From Candidatus Vicinibacter proximus (GTDB lineage: Bacteria; Bacteroidota; Bacteroidia; Chitinophagales; Saprospiraceae), in the NCBI GenBank assembly GCA_016713905.1, contig JADJOE010000003.1, positions 1,240,001 through 1,304,000 on the forward strand: a DNA stretch of 64,000 nucleotides, read 5' to 3'. Shown piece after piece: positions 9,105 to 17,608 of this stretch. Made by a program: the position numbers and the translations under genes. The stretch's first letter is position 1. Every line of letters starts with the position of its first letter. The notes under the pieces were generated by a model. That model was given only the letters and a program-made list of their open reading frames with translations, searched no databases and was not told the DNA's origin.

Positions 9105-10568
9105 ATGAAGGAAACAAAAATTTATCTTTTCCTCAGTAGTTTGACAGCAGTCCAACTAAATCGACTCACGCGTTATTTGGAATCTCCATATTTCAACCGA
9201 AATGAGAAATTATTAAAAATATACTATAGATTAGAAGCTCTTATACGTGAAGGTGCTGAACTTGATGTGAGTAAAAAAGAAATTTGGGAACTTATATATC
9301 CAAATGAAAATTATCATGACGAAAAATTCAGAAAACATTGTTCAGAACTTCTGGACTTAGGAGAAGCATTCCTTGCCCAACAAGTTTACGACGAAAACCC
9401 GGTACATCAAGCCAATTACTTATTACAAGCTGTTCATCAAAAACAAATAGAAAAATTATTCAACAGCTCTCAAACCAAAGCCATTTCTCTGGCAAAAAAA
9501 CAATTAAATAAGGGTTCTTCACATTACTATTACCTCTATGAAATTGAAAAAAATCTATACAAACTAAATAATCTGGAAACCACCAGGGTACATAAAGGAA
9601 CCATCAGTAAAATAAATCTTGCAGATATAGTAAACAATCTCGATTACTTTTACATTTCCGAGAAACTTAAATACTATTGTAGTTTGTTAAGCTGGAATAG
9701 AATTTCAGCTCTTGATTCCAAACTTTTGTTTATAAATGAAATAATTGAAATTGCCAGAAAAGATGAATTTAAGGAAATTCCCCCCATTGCCATATACTTA
9801 AAAATATACGACACTTTTATTGACAATGATAATATCAACAATTACTGGGAACTTAAAGAATTGATTGAAAACCATCTTGATCTGTTTCCATTAGACGAAG
9901 CAAAAGAAATTATTGAATCAGCCATCAATTATAACATTCGAAATTTAAACAAAAGTGTAGATTTTCAAATTGAGTTATTTGCATTGTATAAAAAATCATT
10001 GGAGAAGGAAATCATTTTTGTAAATAATGAAATTTCACCATGGACATTTAAAAACATCATAACGCTTACATTACGATTAAAAGAATTTGATTGGACGGAA
10101 CAATTTATACAAGATTATTCGGAAAGACTCAACCCGCTGTACAAGGAGAATTCGGTCAATTACAACATGGCCCTTTTATATTATCATAAAAAAGATTTCA
10201 ATAAGGTTATTCCATTATTGCAAAAAGTCGAATATGAAGAGTTATTTTATGGTTTGGATTCAAAAGCTATTATGATTTCCACATATTTTGAGTTAGATGA
10301 GATTCAAGTATTAACATCTTTTTTAGAAAGTTTTAAAAATTTTTTGAGCAGGGACAAGAGTTTAAATCAAAGTCGAAAATTGTCTTATTTGAATTTAGTT
10401 AAGTTTACTAAAAAATTGATTGATACCAACTTAAACAATGAAATAAAACTGGAAAAATTAAAAAATGATATCCTTAATGAAAGTACGGTAGGAAAACCTT
10501 GGCTTCTTGAAAAAGTAGAAGAATTGAGGCTATCTTTCCGCGTCTCCACCAGAAAATCAAACCGCTAA
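9105..10568 (+). CDS. Alpha-helical protein of unknown function (487 aa)
   Basis: I do not recognise a named family with certainty. The N-terminus (IYLFLSSLTAVQLNRLTRYLESPYFNRNEKLLKIYYRL) resembles a large Bacteroidota group of hypothetical proteins that begin with a statement-like ...LESPYFN... motif. The whole chain is rich in Lys, Glu, Leu, Asn and Tyr and reads as tandem amphipathic helices of TPR-like type (for example MALLYYHKKDFNKVIPLLQKV at about 349). No signal peptide, membrane segment or catalytic motif is visible. The thioesterase gene follows after 11 bp, so they may be cotranscribed. A scaffold role is only inference. Confidence 0.75.
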   Translation: MKETKIYLFLSSLTAVQLNRLTRYLESPYFNRNEKLLKIYYRLEALIREGAELDVSKKEIWELIYPNENYHDEKFRKHCSELLDLGEAFLAQQVYDENPVHQANYLLQAVHQKQIEKLFNSSQTKAISLAKKQLNKGSSHYYYLYEIEKNLYKLNNLETTRVHKGTISKINLADIVNNLDYFYISEKLKYYCSLLSWNRISALDSKLLFINEIIEIARKDEFKEIPPIAIYLKIYDTFIDNDNINNYWELKELIENHLDLFPLDEAKEIIESAINYNIRNLNKSVDFQIELFALYKKSLEKEIIFVNNEISPWTFKNIITLTLRLKEFDWTEQFIQDYSERLNPLYKENSVNYNMALLYYHKKDFNKVIPLLQKVEYEELFYGLDSKAIMISTYFELDEIQVLTSFLESFKNFLSRDKSLNQSRKLSYLNLVKFTKKLIDTNLNNEIKLEKLKNDILNESTVGKPWLLEKVEELRLSFRVSTRKSNR

Positions 10569-10579
10569 TAAAATAATTT

Positions 10580-11065
10580 ATGCAATTACTCCATCCGGAA
10601 AGTCGCGTACGCGTGCGCTTCAAAGATTGTGATCCACTGGGTCATCTCTATAATACACGGTTCTTAGAATATATGCTTGAGGCCCGAGAAGACCATGTCA
10701 TTGATCATTACGATCTTAACCTTGAAGAATATGCCTCTCAAAAAGGTTTGGCGTGGGTGGTGGTTGGTCATCAGATTTCTTATTTTAAGGAAGCCAAAAG
10801 AAATGAATTTGTAAGAATTCGATCTGCCATGATATATTATGACCAGAAAACAGTTTTGAATGAATATCAAATGTGGGACGATGGTTTAAAAGAAATTAAA
10901 TCTTTAATGTGGACACGCTTTCTACATATTGACTTAAACACCAAAAAGGTGAGTCCTCATGGAGAAGAGATGATGCATAAATTGTCTGAAATAAATATGA
11001 AAATAGATCAATTAGATTTTGAAGAAAGAGCCAAATATTTGCGTCTATTCCCCCTCTCGAAGTAA
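10580..11065 (+). CDS. Hotdog-fold acyl-CoA thioesterase (YbgC/4-hydroxybenzoyl-CoA thioesterase type)
   Basis: The 161-residue protein has the signature of the 4HBT/YbgC hotdog family at its N-terminus: VRFKDCDPLGHLYNTRFLEYMLEA, with the catalytic aspartate in DCDPLGH followed by the Asn of HLYN. Such enzymes hydrolyse acyl-CoA thioesters in the cytoplasm; the acyl chain preferred here is unknown. It follows the 487-residue gene by 11 bp, and its last 21 bp overlap the 3' end of the convergent gene 11045-11575. Confidence 0.85.
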   Translation: MQLLHPESRVRVRFKDCDPLGHLYNTRFLEYMLEAREDHVIDHYDLNLEEYASQKGLAWVVVGHQISYFKEAKRNEFVRIRSAMIYYDQKTVLNEYQMWDDGLKEIKSLMWTRFLHIDLNTKKVSPHGEEMMHKLSEINMKIDQLDFEERAKYLRLFPLSK

Positions 11066-11575
11066 ACTAAAAGAGTTAAAAAAACGCTCGGCATCATCGC
11101 TTAGTCGTTGATTGTAATCTGAGAAATATTGAAGACTTACCAAATGGTTTTTAAAAGGAATAACCGACATTTTTAAAACCGAACTATCTTCTCCATAACG
11201 AATTAAAAAAATTCTTGAAGGAATTCCTCCCATTTTGGTAGCGCTGCTATAAATCAATTCACCTTGAAGTTGTTCAGTCAATTGATCTTCTATTGTCTGA
11301 CAAATGTGGTAAGCGCTTGAGTCACTCTCATCATTGAAGTTAATTTCAGGTGGATACTGAGTATGATTAGCAAGGTAAATTATTGAATGACTCCCTTCTC
11401 CAACAGTCACCATAAAAGATTCCAAATAGATGATTCCCAAGTCAGTATTCAAACTATCCATTGATATTTTGGGAGTGGAAGGCAGTTTAAACTGGTAGCC
11501 TGCAAGAATATCCTTATGAACGTACCACTCAAAAACTGAATAAACAAAAGCCAATAAAACTACCAAAATTTTCAT
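11045..11575 (-). CDS. Hypothetical exported protein (176 aa)
   Basis: I do not recognise the family firmly. The first residues (MKILVVLLAFVYSVFEWYVH) look like a signal peptide or membrane anchor. The C-terminal part (MSVIPFKNHLVSLQYFS...AERFFNSFSLL) resembles a motif common in small Bacteroidota exported proteins in which a beta sheet ends with FxxSF. There is no catalytic motif. It overlaps the 3' end of the convergent thioesterase by 21 bp and is divergent from lpdA. An 11-bp palindrome (GGATATTATCC, 11601-11611) lies in the shared upstream gap. Confidence 0.7.
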   Translation of the reverse strand: MKILVVLLAFVYSVFEWYVHKDILAGYQFKLPSTPKISMDSLNTDLGIIYLESFMVTVGEGSHSIIYLANHTQYPPEINFNDESDSSAYHICQTIEDQLTEQLQGELIYSSATKMGGIPSRIFLIRYGEDSSVLKMSVIPFKNHLVSLQYFSDYNQRLSDDAERFFNSFSLLREGE

Positions 11576-11635
11576 TGCTCAATTAACGTAAGAAAGGTTA
11601 GGATATTATCCTCCAAAAATCCAATTCGAAACTGC

Positions 11636-11643
11636 TATATTTG
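11636..11643 (+). promoter_or_regulatory. -7 promoter box of lpdA
   Basis: TATATTTG matches TAnnTTTG exactly and lies 18 nt before ATG 11662. The in-frame TTG at 11641 falls inside this box, which argues against it as the start codon. Confidence 0.55.
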
Positions 11644-11661
11644 CCAAAAATAAAGAGAAAC

Positions 11662-13059
11662 ATGAAATTTGATGTATTGGTTATTGGTTCAGGACCCGGG
11701 GGATATGTAGCCGCAATACGTGCTGCCCAATTAGGAAAAAATGTTGGCATAGTGGAACGGGAGTCCCTTGGTGGTATTTGTCTTAATTGGGGGTGTATTC
11801 CAACAAAGGCTCTTTTAAAATCTGCTCAAGTATTTGAATACATTAATCATGCATCAGATTATGGAATTAAAATAGCCGAAGCCAGTGCAGATTTTGGACA
11901 AATTGTCAAACGTAGTCGAAACGTAGCAGAAGGAATGAGTAAGGGCGTTCAATTTCTTATGAAAAAAAATAAGATTACTGTGATTATGGGAAATGCCAAA
12001 CTTACCAAAAACAAGTCCGTAGAGGTAAAAGACGATACCGGCAAATCAACTATTTATACGGCAGACCACATCATTTTGGCAACGGGCGGACGCGCAAAAC
12101 AACTCCCGAATCTTCCAATTGATGGTACACATGTAATTGATTACCGAAAGGCTATGAGTCTTGAGTCCTTGCCCAAAAGAATGGTTGTCGTGGGCGCAGG
12201 AGCTATTGGGGTTGAATTTGCATACTTTTACAAAAGTCTCGGAACAGATGTTACCATTGTAGAATTTATGGAACAGGGCCTGGTTCCACGTGAAGATGTT
12301 GACATCAGTAAAGAATTAACTAAAATATTCAAAAAGAAAGGAATACAGATTTTAGCTAATACTTCGGTCGAAAAAATTGAGCGCAGCAAAACAGGAGTAA
12401 CCGTTTACGCAAAGGATCGTAAAGACGGAAAAGAGCACATTCTTGAGTGTGAAATAGTGCTTTCAGCGGCTGGAGTAACCCCTAATCTTGAAAATATTGG
12501 CCTTGAAGAAGCCGGAATTATCCTCGAAAAAGGCATGGTAAAAGTAGATGCGTTTTATCGTACCAATGTCCCAGGAATTTATGCGATAGGGGATATTGTT
12601 CCGGGACCAGCACTCGCACACGTAGCAAGTGCGGAAGGTATTACATGCATTGAAGCAATCTGCGGTCAGCATCCTGAGCCAATTGATTACAATAACATTC
12701 CTGGTTGTACCTATTGTTCTCCCGAGATCGCCTCAGTGGGTTTTACTGAAGCCGCTGCTTTAGCCGCAGGATATGAAATTAGAATTGGAAAATTTCCATT
12801 CTCTGCATCAGGCAAAGCCAGCGCAGCAGGTGCAAAAGAAGGATTTGTAAAAGTTATCTTTGATAAAAAGTATGGTGAATTTCTCGGGGCTCACATGATA
12901 GGAATGAATGTCACTGAAATGATTGCTGAAGTGGTTGTGGCGAGAAAACTGGAGACAACAGGGCATGAAATCATTAAATCCATCCATCCCCACCCTACCA
13001 TGTCAGAAGCAATTATGGAAGCTGCTGCTGCTGCATACGGGGAAGTTATACACCTGTAA
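11662..13059 (+). CDS. lpdA: Dihydrolipoyl dehydrogenase (E3)
   Basis: E3 reoxidises the dihydrolipoyl groups of 2-oxoacid dehydrogenase and glycine cleavage complexes, passing electrons through FAD to NAD+. The 465-residue protein shows the N-terminal FAD fold (VLVIGSGPGGYVAA), the redox disulfide Cys40-Cys45 (GGICLNWGCIPTK), the NAD-binding loop (VVVGAGAIGVEFA) and the C-terminal active-site histidine (HPHPTMSE, about 443). Its likely partner in this window is the branched-chain E1 fusion at 52461-54530. The start ATG 11662 is chosen because family homology begins at MKFDVLVIG. Confidence 0.97.
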   Translation: MKFDVLVIGSGPGGYVAAIRAAQLGKNVGIVERESLGGICLNWGCIPTKALLKSAQVFEYINHASDYGIKIAEASADFGQIVKRSRNVAEGMSKGVQFLMKKNKITVIMGNAKLTKNKSVEVKDDTGKSTIYTADHIILATGGRAKQLPNLPIDGTHVIDYRKAMSLESLPKRMVVVGAGAIGVEFAYFYKSLGTDVTIVEFMEQGLVPREDVDISKELTKIFKKKGIQILANTSVEKIERSKTGVTVYAKDRKDGKEHILECEIVLSAAGVTPNLENIGLEEAGIILEKGMVKVDAFYRTNVPGIYAIGDIVPGPALAHVASAEGITCIEAICGQHPEPIDYNNIPGCTYCSPEIASVGFTEAAALAAGYEIRIGKFPFSASGKASAAGAKEGFVKVIFDKKYGEFLGAHMIGMNVTEMIAEVVVARKLETTGHEIIKSIHPHPTMSEAIMEAAAAAYGEVIHL

Positions 13060-13073
13060 ATCGGGATTTCAAA

Positions 13074-13811
13074 ATGTTGAGAAGACTTTTTCCAGAAGAC
13101 CTCAAGGAAAAGGAATTGAGTTTTACAAAACTAAACCTTCAGAAAATTGAAGTAACCTGTCATAAGTTATGTAATAGAATTGAGGAACGATTTCCTGAAT
13201 CAGGATTATTTAGAATTTCTCAAGAATTATTGTTAATCACCCAACAGACTGAAAACAACATACGTAATATTGTTAAACCAATTTGGTGGTTACGATTTTT
13301 TTCCTATACCTGTTTGCTTATTTTTCTGACCATCCTTGGCTATGGAATGTTTTTAATTATTAACAACTTCACTTTAGGAATTGAGAATATTACCGAATTA
13401 ATGCAAGGTGTTGAAAGTGGCACCAACGAATTAATCTTCATTGGAATTGTTGCCTATTTCTTATTTAACCTAGAAGGAAAATTCAAACGAAATCTTGCAA
13501 TTAAATCACTACATCAGTTCCGTAGTCTGGCGCATGTTGTAGATATGCATCAACTTACAAAAGACCCCTCCGTCCTCATGAATAATAACAAAACAATATC
13601 TTCACCCGAGAGAACTTTTACCAAGTTTGAAATGGTGCGGTATCTGGACTATTGTTCTGAAATACTGGCATTAGTAGGTAAACTATCAGTAGTTTATGCA
13701 CAGAATATGAATGATGAACGAGTTCTAAATAATGTTAACGATATTGAAAACATCACACAAAACCTTTCCAGTAAAATCTGGCAAAAAATAATGATCTTAG
13801 ATTTGTCATAA
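13074..13811 (+). CDS. Two-helix membrane protein of unknown function (245 aa)
   Basis: I do not recognise this family. Two hydrophobic segments are visible, about residues 67-92 (LRFFSYTCLLIFLTILGYGMF) and 115-132 (LIFIGIVAYFLFNL), flanked by charged helical regions of about 65 and 110 residues that would lie on the same side of the membrane. No signal peptide or catalytic motif is seen. It starts 14 bp after lpdA and is probably cotranscribed with it, and converges on the T9SS gene with a 10-bp gap. Confidence 0.75.
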   Translation: MLRRLFPEDLKEKELSFTKLNLQKIEVTCHKLCNRIEERFPESGLFRISQELLLITQQTENNIRNIVKPIWWLRFFSYTCLLIFLTILGYGMFLIINNFTLGIENITELMQGVESGTNELIFIGIVAYFLFNLEGKFKRNLAIKSLHQFRSLAHVVDMHQLTKDPSVLMNNNKTISSPERTFTKFEMVRYLDYCSEILALVGKLSVVYAQNMNDERVLNNVNDIENITQNLSSKIWQKIMILDLS

Positions 13812-13821
13812 AATAATATAA

Positions 13822-16800
13822 CTATCTCATTAGTGTAACATCCCCTGACAACAAGAAAACCTTTCCCGTCTTATCTCTGAACTTAAACAAATAAACATAA
13901 ACTCCCGGATTCACAGGTAATTCGTTAGAATCTCCATGCCACGCACCATCAGAACTATTTGGATGCCCACCTTTACTTTCAAAAATCCTTCCTCCCCACC
14001 GGTCATAAATTTGTAAAAGGTCAATCGTTTCTATACTAGGGTCACTGTGCAAATTGAAATAGTCATTCTGCTGGTCACCATTTGGACTAAAAACATTGGG
14101 CACATAAAAGTTTTGCCTGGTCGAAACAATGAGTCTATATTCGTATTCACAACCATTGGCATCTATTGCAATTACCAGATATTCGTTGACCCCAGGTTGT
14201 GCCAATAATGCAGTTTTCTTGCAATCCAGACAATTGATTAAACCATTTCCTCTCCAATTAAATTCAATTCCATTCGTATCCAGATGATAAAATTCAGGAA
14301 AAACGCTATCCCCGACAAAGACCCACAGGCTGTCATTCGGATATTTTATCCTGTCTTCAATATTATATTTTATATTAAAATCCTTCTTAAATAAGCACCC
14401 GTTTGCATCTACAATATTCATTTGGTAATTTCCTGAATTCAGATCGCTAATTTTATTATTGATTGGAAATTTTGGAACTGAATTTAGAAAATAACTCAAA
14501 GGATACTTTCCCCCACCAATCTTTTCAATTAGCAAGTTACCTTTTGATTCATTTTCGCAATTTCCATTTTCAGTTATCAGATTAAAACAAAAACATCCTG
14601 AATCAGGCAATTCAAATTCCTTCAATATACTACATCCAATGGCATCCGTGATTGTTACTTGATAATGCCCGGATTTAATATTCAGAATATCTTTTCCAAT
14701 ACTTTTATCATTCCATTGGAAATTATATGGTGGCTTGCCACCATCCACAGTAAGCCGGATACTTCCACTTGAATCACCCGGACATATATTCTGTCCCAAT
14801 GAATCGAGCACGCTTAGTTGAGTTAAAATTTCCAATTTCAATTCAAATATTGAATCACATCCTCGAATACTTTTTCCTTTATAGTTGTAAATACCACTTT
14901 TATCGAAAATCTGGTTATAAAGCTTAAGCTCTGTTCCAAAACATATGATCGTATCTATTTTTATATTAATCGGTAAGGCTTCTGTCAATGATAAGTTGAT
15001 CAAACTGTCACATCCATTTGAATTAATCAGTTTAATTTGATAATTACCAGATTCAAAAATATTTTGTGTCCCTATACTCAATGTTTCACCATTACAAATG
15101 CTTCTATTTACATCAGATGAAGTGTTTATGTAATTCTTCAATTGAAGATCAATTATACTGTCGCAACCCAATTGGTTTACTAAATTGATTCTATATGTAC
15201 CAGGCCTACTGAAATTTGTTTTACCAACTGAAAGAAAACTACCTTCGCATATTCCAGTATCCAATTTAATATTTTGTACTGGAATTATTTGTAGATGTAA
15301 TTCAACCAGGCTGTCACATCCATTAATATTTTTAAATGGGACAGTATAAATACCATTAGTTCCATAATTGACTCCTCCGATTTGAATAAATTCTCCTGAG
15401 CAAAGAATGGTATCAATTTTTACGTAGTTATTTGAATTTACAAGCACATTAAAATTGACCAAACTGTCACATCCATTGTAGGAAGCAAAAATGGATTGGT
15501 AAAGACCAGATTTTTTAATAAGCTGATTATTGATTAAAAGTGAGTCTCCTTCACATAACATATAATCAACATTGGTAACCTTAAGGTTATTAATTTTTAT
15601 GTTTAGATCTAAAACACTATCACATCCTTGCGCAGACAAAAATTTAATTAAATAATTTCCCTCTTTAGAATAATTAATTCCATCAATCGATAAATAATCC
15701 CCTTCACATAATGTTGTATCCAGTTTAGTTACAAATTGACTTACCACCTTTAGGTTTAAGACAAGTACACTGTCACATGATTTATAGGAAATCAACGGCA
15801 CTCCATAGGTTCCTGATTGATTGTATTTTACTCCTTCAATCTCAATATAATTGCCGATACATATAGTAGTATCCAAGTGCCCAAAAGCTGTGGATATTAC
15901 TTCAAGTTCTAATTTTATTATACTATCACAACCTCTGAAATTCGGGATTACGATTTCATACACTCCGGAAGTATCAAATACACGCCCTGCTACATTAACA
16001 GAATTGCCGGAACAAATTATGGAATCAATAAAAGTAAAAGAAGTATCGTTAATATAATCGTAATAATTACTAAGTTCACAATCTTTTCCATCAAATGCTC
16101 TTAACTGATACCTGCCTTCTTCACCTTTCGGTATGGACAAATTAATATCCGTTGCACCCGGAATTGCAATACCGTCCTTATACCATTGGTGAGTAATTTT
16201 TGGAAGCTTGGCTCCATTTGACTTCAGGATAATAGTATCTGAGCACGGACTTCCACTTATGTCAAAATAAAGTGAATCAAATTTGGTAGATTCCTCAAGA
16301 ATCAACTCATCCAACCAATAATAATAAGTCCCATCTGTTGCAGCGCATGCAGGCCCCAAAACAAGAGTTTCCACTTTTACATTTGGCTTCAATTTAACAG
16401 TCGTTTTTATCCAAGCGTTGCGTCCTGTAAGACTTACTCTAGTCATTTCAAACCATCCAGCATAAGCGGTAGGACAAAGCCAATTTCCAAATGGCCCACC
16501 AAAAGGCAAATTTGTGCAATCACTACTTGCAAAAATACCCATATTGAAAGTACGTCTTGGTCCTACAAAAACATTTCCAAGAGCTTGAGTTCCGGGTGTT
16601 CCAAAGCCAATCCAAAAGCTCAATGTATATTCCTTCCCTGGCAACATTGGTGTTGTAAGACAAGCACCTACATATTCTTTATATCGTCCCCGCCCGGCAA
16701 AATCCTGAATATCAAGGAACCCTACATAACCATTTCCTGCTGGAAGTGGCTGTGGAGGTTTGCCACGCACTACATCTGAAGTAAAACCGCAGGTGTGAAA

Positions 16801-17088
16801 ATAATCGGAAGTTGCTGAAGAAGCTTGAATCCATGAGCGGCACCGGTCTAATTGGGCAACTGTATCTGGGCAAATGATGTAATCTTCAAAAGAAGGATTT
16901 GGAATTAAAGAAGAAGGAATAAATATCGTATCCTTAATTCCTGAACATTTACAATCTGGGTCGTTTAAATCTATAAGTCCGTCACCATCATCGTCCAAGG
17001 AGTTATCACACACCTCCGGCAGGTTAACTTGTACATTAAAAGTTAAATATAGGGAAAGAAAAGAATAATAAAAAAATGAAAAAATCAT
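13822..17088 (-). CDS. Giant secreted protein with eight Cys-containing repeats, SprB-like repeats and a T9SS type B tail
   Basis: The 1088-residue product starts with a signal-like segment, then a calcium-loop-like stretch (CDNSLDDDGDGLIDLNDPDC, 27-46) and a beta-rich domain (about 60-270, NPSFEDY...YYYWLDEL) of the kind seen in surface proteins. An Ig-like module follows (about 280-345). Residues 355-761 are eight tandem repeats of about 51 residues with a conserved Cys-x-Gly near the start and GCDS near the end. Two SprB-like modules come next (GGKPPYNFQW...YQVTITDAIGC). The end (about 1000-1088, VPNVFSPNGDQQNDYF...IYDRWGGRIFE) is the gliding-motility-associated T9SS type B sorting domain. 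Surface adhesion is the likely role by inference; no enzyme motif is visible. Confidence 0.87.
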   Translation of the reverse strand: MIFSFFYYSFLSLYLTFNVQVNLPEVCDNSLDDDGDGLIDLNDPDCKCSGIKDTIFIPSSLIPNPSFEDYIICPDTVAQLDRCRSWIQASSATSDYFHTCGFTSDVVRGKPPQPLPAGNGYVGFLDIQDFAGRGRYKEYVGACLTTPMLPGKEYTLSFWIGFGTPGTQALGNVFVGPRRTFNMGIFASSDCTNLPFGGPFGNWLCPTAYAGWFEMTRVSLTGRNAWIKTTVKLKPNVKVETLVLGPACAATDGTYYYWLDELILEESTKFDSLYFDISGSPCSDTIILKSNGAKLPKITHQWYKDGIAIPGATDINLSIPKGEEGRYQLRAFDGKDCELSNYYDYINDTSFTFIDSIICSGNSVNVAGRVFDTSGVYEIVIPNFRGCDSIIKLELEVISTAFGHLDTTICIGNYIEIEGVKYNQSGTYGVPLISYKSCDSVLVLNLKVVSQFVTKLDTTLCEGDYLSIDGINYSKEGNYLIKFLSAQGCDSVLDLNIKINNLKVTNVDYMLCEGDSLLINNQLIKKSGLYQSIFASYNGCDSLVNFNVLVNSNNYVKIDTILCSGEFIQIGGVNYGTNGIYTVPFKNINGCDSLVELHLQIIPVQNIKLDTGICEGSFLSVGKTNFSRPGTYRINLVNQLGCDSIIDLQLKNYINTSSDVNRSICNGETLSIGTQNIFESGNYQIKLINSNGCDSLINLSLTEALPINIKIDTIICFGTELKLYNQIFDKSGIYNYKGKSIRGCDSIFELKLEILTQLSVLDSLGQNICPGDSSGSIRLTVDGGKPPYNFQWNDKSIGKDILNIKSGHYQVTITDAIGCSILKEFELPDSGCFCFNLITENGNCENESKGNLLIEKIGGGKYPLSYFLNSVPKFPINNKISDLNSGNYQMNIVDANGCLFKKDFNIKYNIEDRIKYPNDSLWVFVGDSVFPEFYHLDTNGIEFNWRGNGLINCLDCKKTALLAQPGVNEYLVIAIDANGCEYEYRLIVSTRQNFYVPNVFSPNGDQQNDYFNLHSDPSIETIDLLQIYDRWGGRIFESKGGHPNSSDGAWHGDSNELPVNPGVYVYLFKFRDKTGKVFLLSGDVTLMR
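14806..16026 (-). repeat. Eight tandem 50-51-codon repeats within the T9SS type B gene
   Basis: Each unit follows the pattern DT.-Cys-x-Gly, a short Ile/Leu-rich strand, Gly-x-Tyr, then GCDS and a hydrophobic strand. GCDS is exact in seven units and SCDS in the second. Conservation is in the protein framework; the units differ enough in bases that this is an old expansion rather than a recent duplication. Confidence 0.85.
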
Positions 17089-17135
17089 TTCTTTTGTTCA
17101 ATTGAGGTGGTTGCCAGAATATAAAATTAAATATT

Positions 17136-17159
17136 ATTTTGATAAATCCTTATCAAAAT
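17136..17159. promoter_or_regulatory. Perfect 10-bp inverted repeat between divergent genes
   Basis: ATTTTGATAA - ATCC - TTATCAAAAT is a perfect dyad in the 139-bp gap between the T9SS type B gene and the DUF486 gene. Neither side is followed by a T-tract, so a protein-binding operator is more likely than a terminator. Confidence 0.45.
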
Positions 17160-17202
17160 AGAATAACTCCATCTTAATTTAACAAAATTAAAGAGTAAGT
17201 AT

Positions 17203-17210
17203 TAATTTTG
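17203..17210 (+). promoter_or_regulatory. -7 promoter box of the DUF486-priA transcript
   Basis: TAATTTTG matches TAnnTTTG exactly and lies 17 nt before ATG 17228. Confidence 0.5.
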
Positions 17211-17227
17211 AGCTAATTACAAATTAA

Positions 17228-17596
17228 ATGAAATCTTTATATACTGTTTTGCTCCTTACCCTCGCTAATATTTTTATGACAATGGCTTGGTATGGACATT
17301 TGAGACTTAAGGAGGTGACCGGAATTCAAAAGTGGGGAATTCCAGGCTTGATTTTGTTTTCCTGGGGAATCGCATTTTTTGAATATTGCCTTCAGGTTCC
17401 TGGAAATAAAATTGGTTTTATTGGCAATGGAGGCCCATTTTCATTATTTCAATTAAAAGTAATTCAAGAAGTCATTACTTTATTTGTATTTGTTTTATTC
17501 ACTTTAATATTCTTTAAAACAGAGACCTTTACTAAAAATCACATCATTAGTTTTTTATGCATTATTGCTGCAGTCTATTTTGCGTTTAAAAAATAA
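17228..17596 (+). CDS. DUF486 / DMT-superfamily small membrane protein
   Basis: The 122-residue protein consists of four hydrophobic helices with the DUF486 hallmarks NIFMTMAWYGHL near the N-terminus, SWGIAFFEYCLQVPGNKIG in the middle and the QLKVIQEVITLFVF helix. The family is related to four-helix drug/metabolite transporters, but no substrate is established that I know of. It is followed by priA after 12 bp and probably shares its transcript. Confidence 0.88.
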   Translation: MKSLYTVLLLTLANIFMTMAWYGHLRLKEVTGIQKWGIPGLILFSWGIAFFEYCLQVPGNKIGFIGNGGPFSLFQLKVIQEVITLFVFVLFTLIFFKTETFTKNHIISFLCIIAAVYFAFKK

Positions 17597-17608
17597 CCCT
17601 AAAGTACA

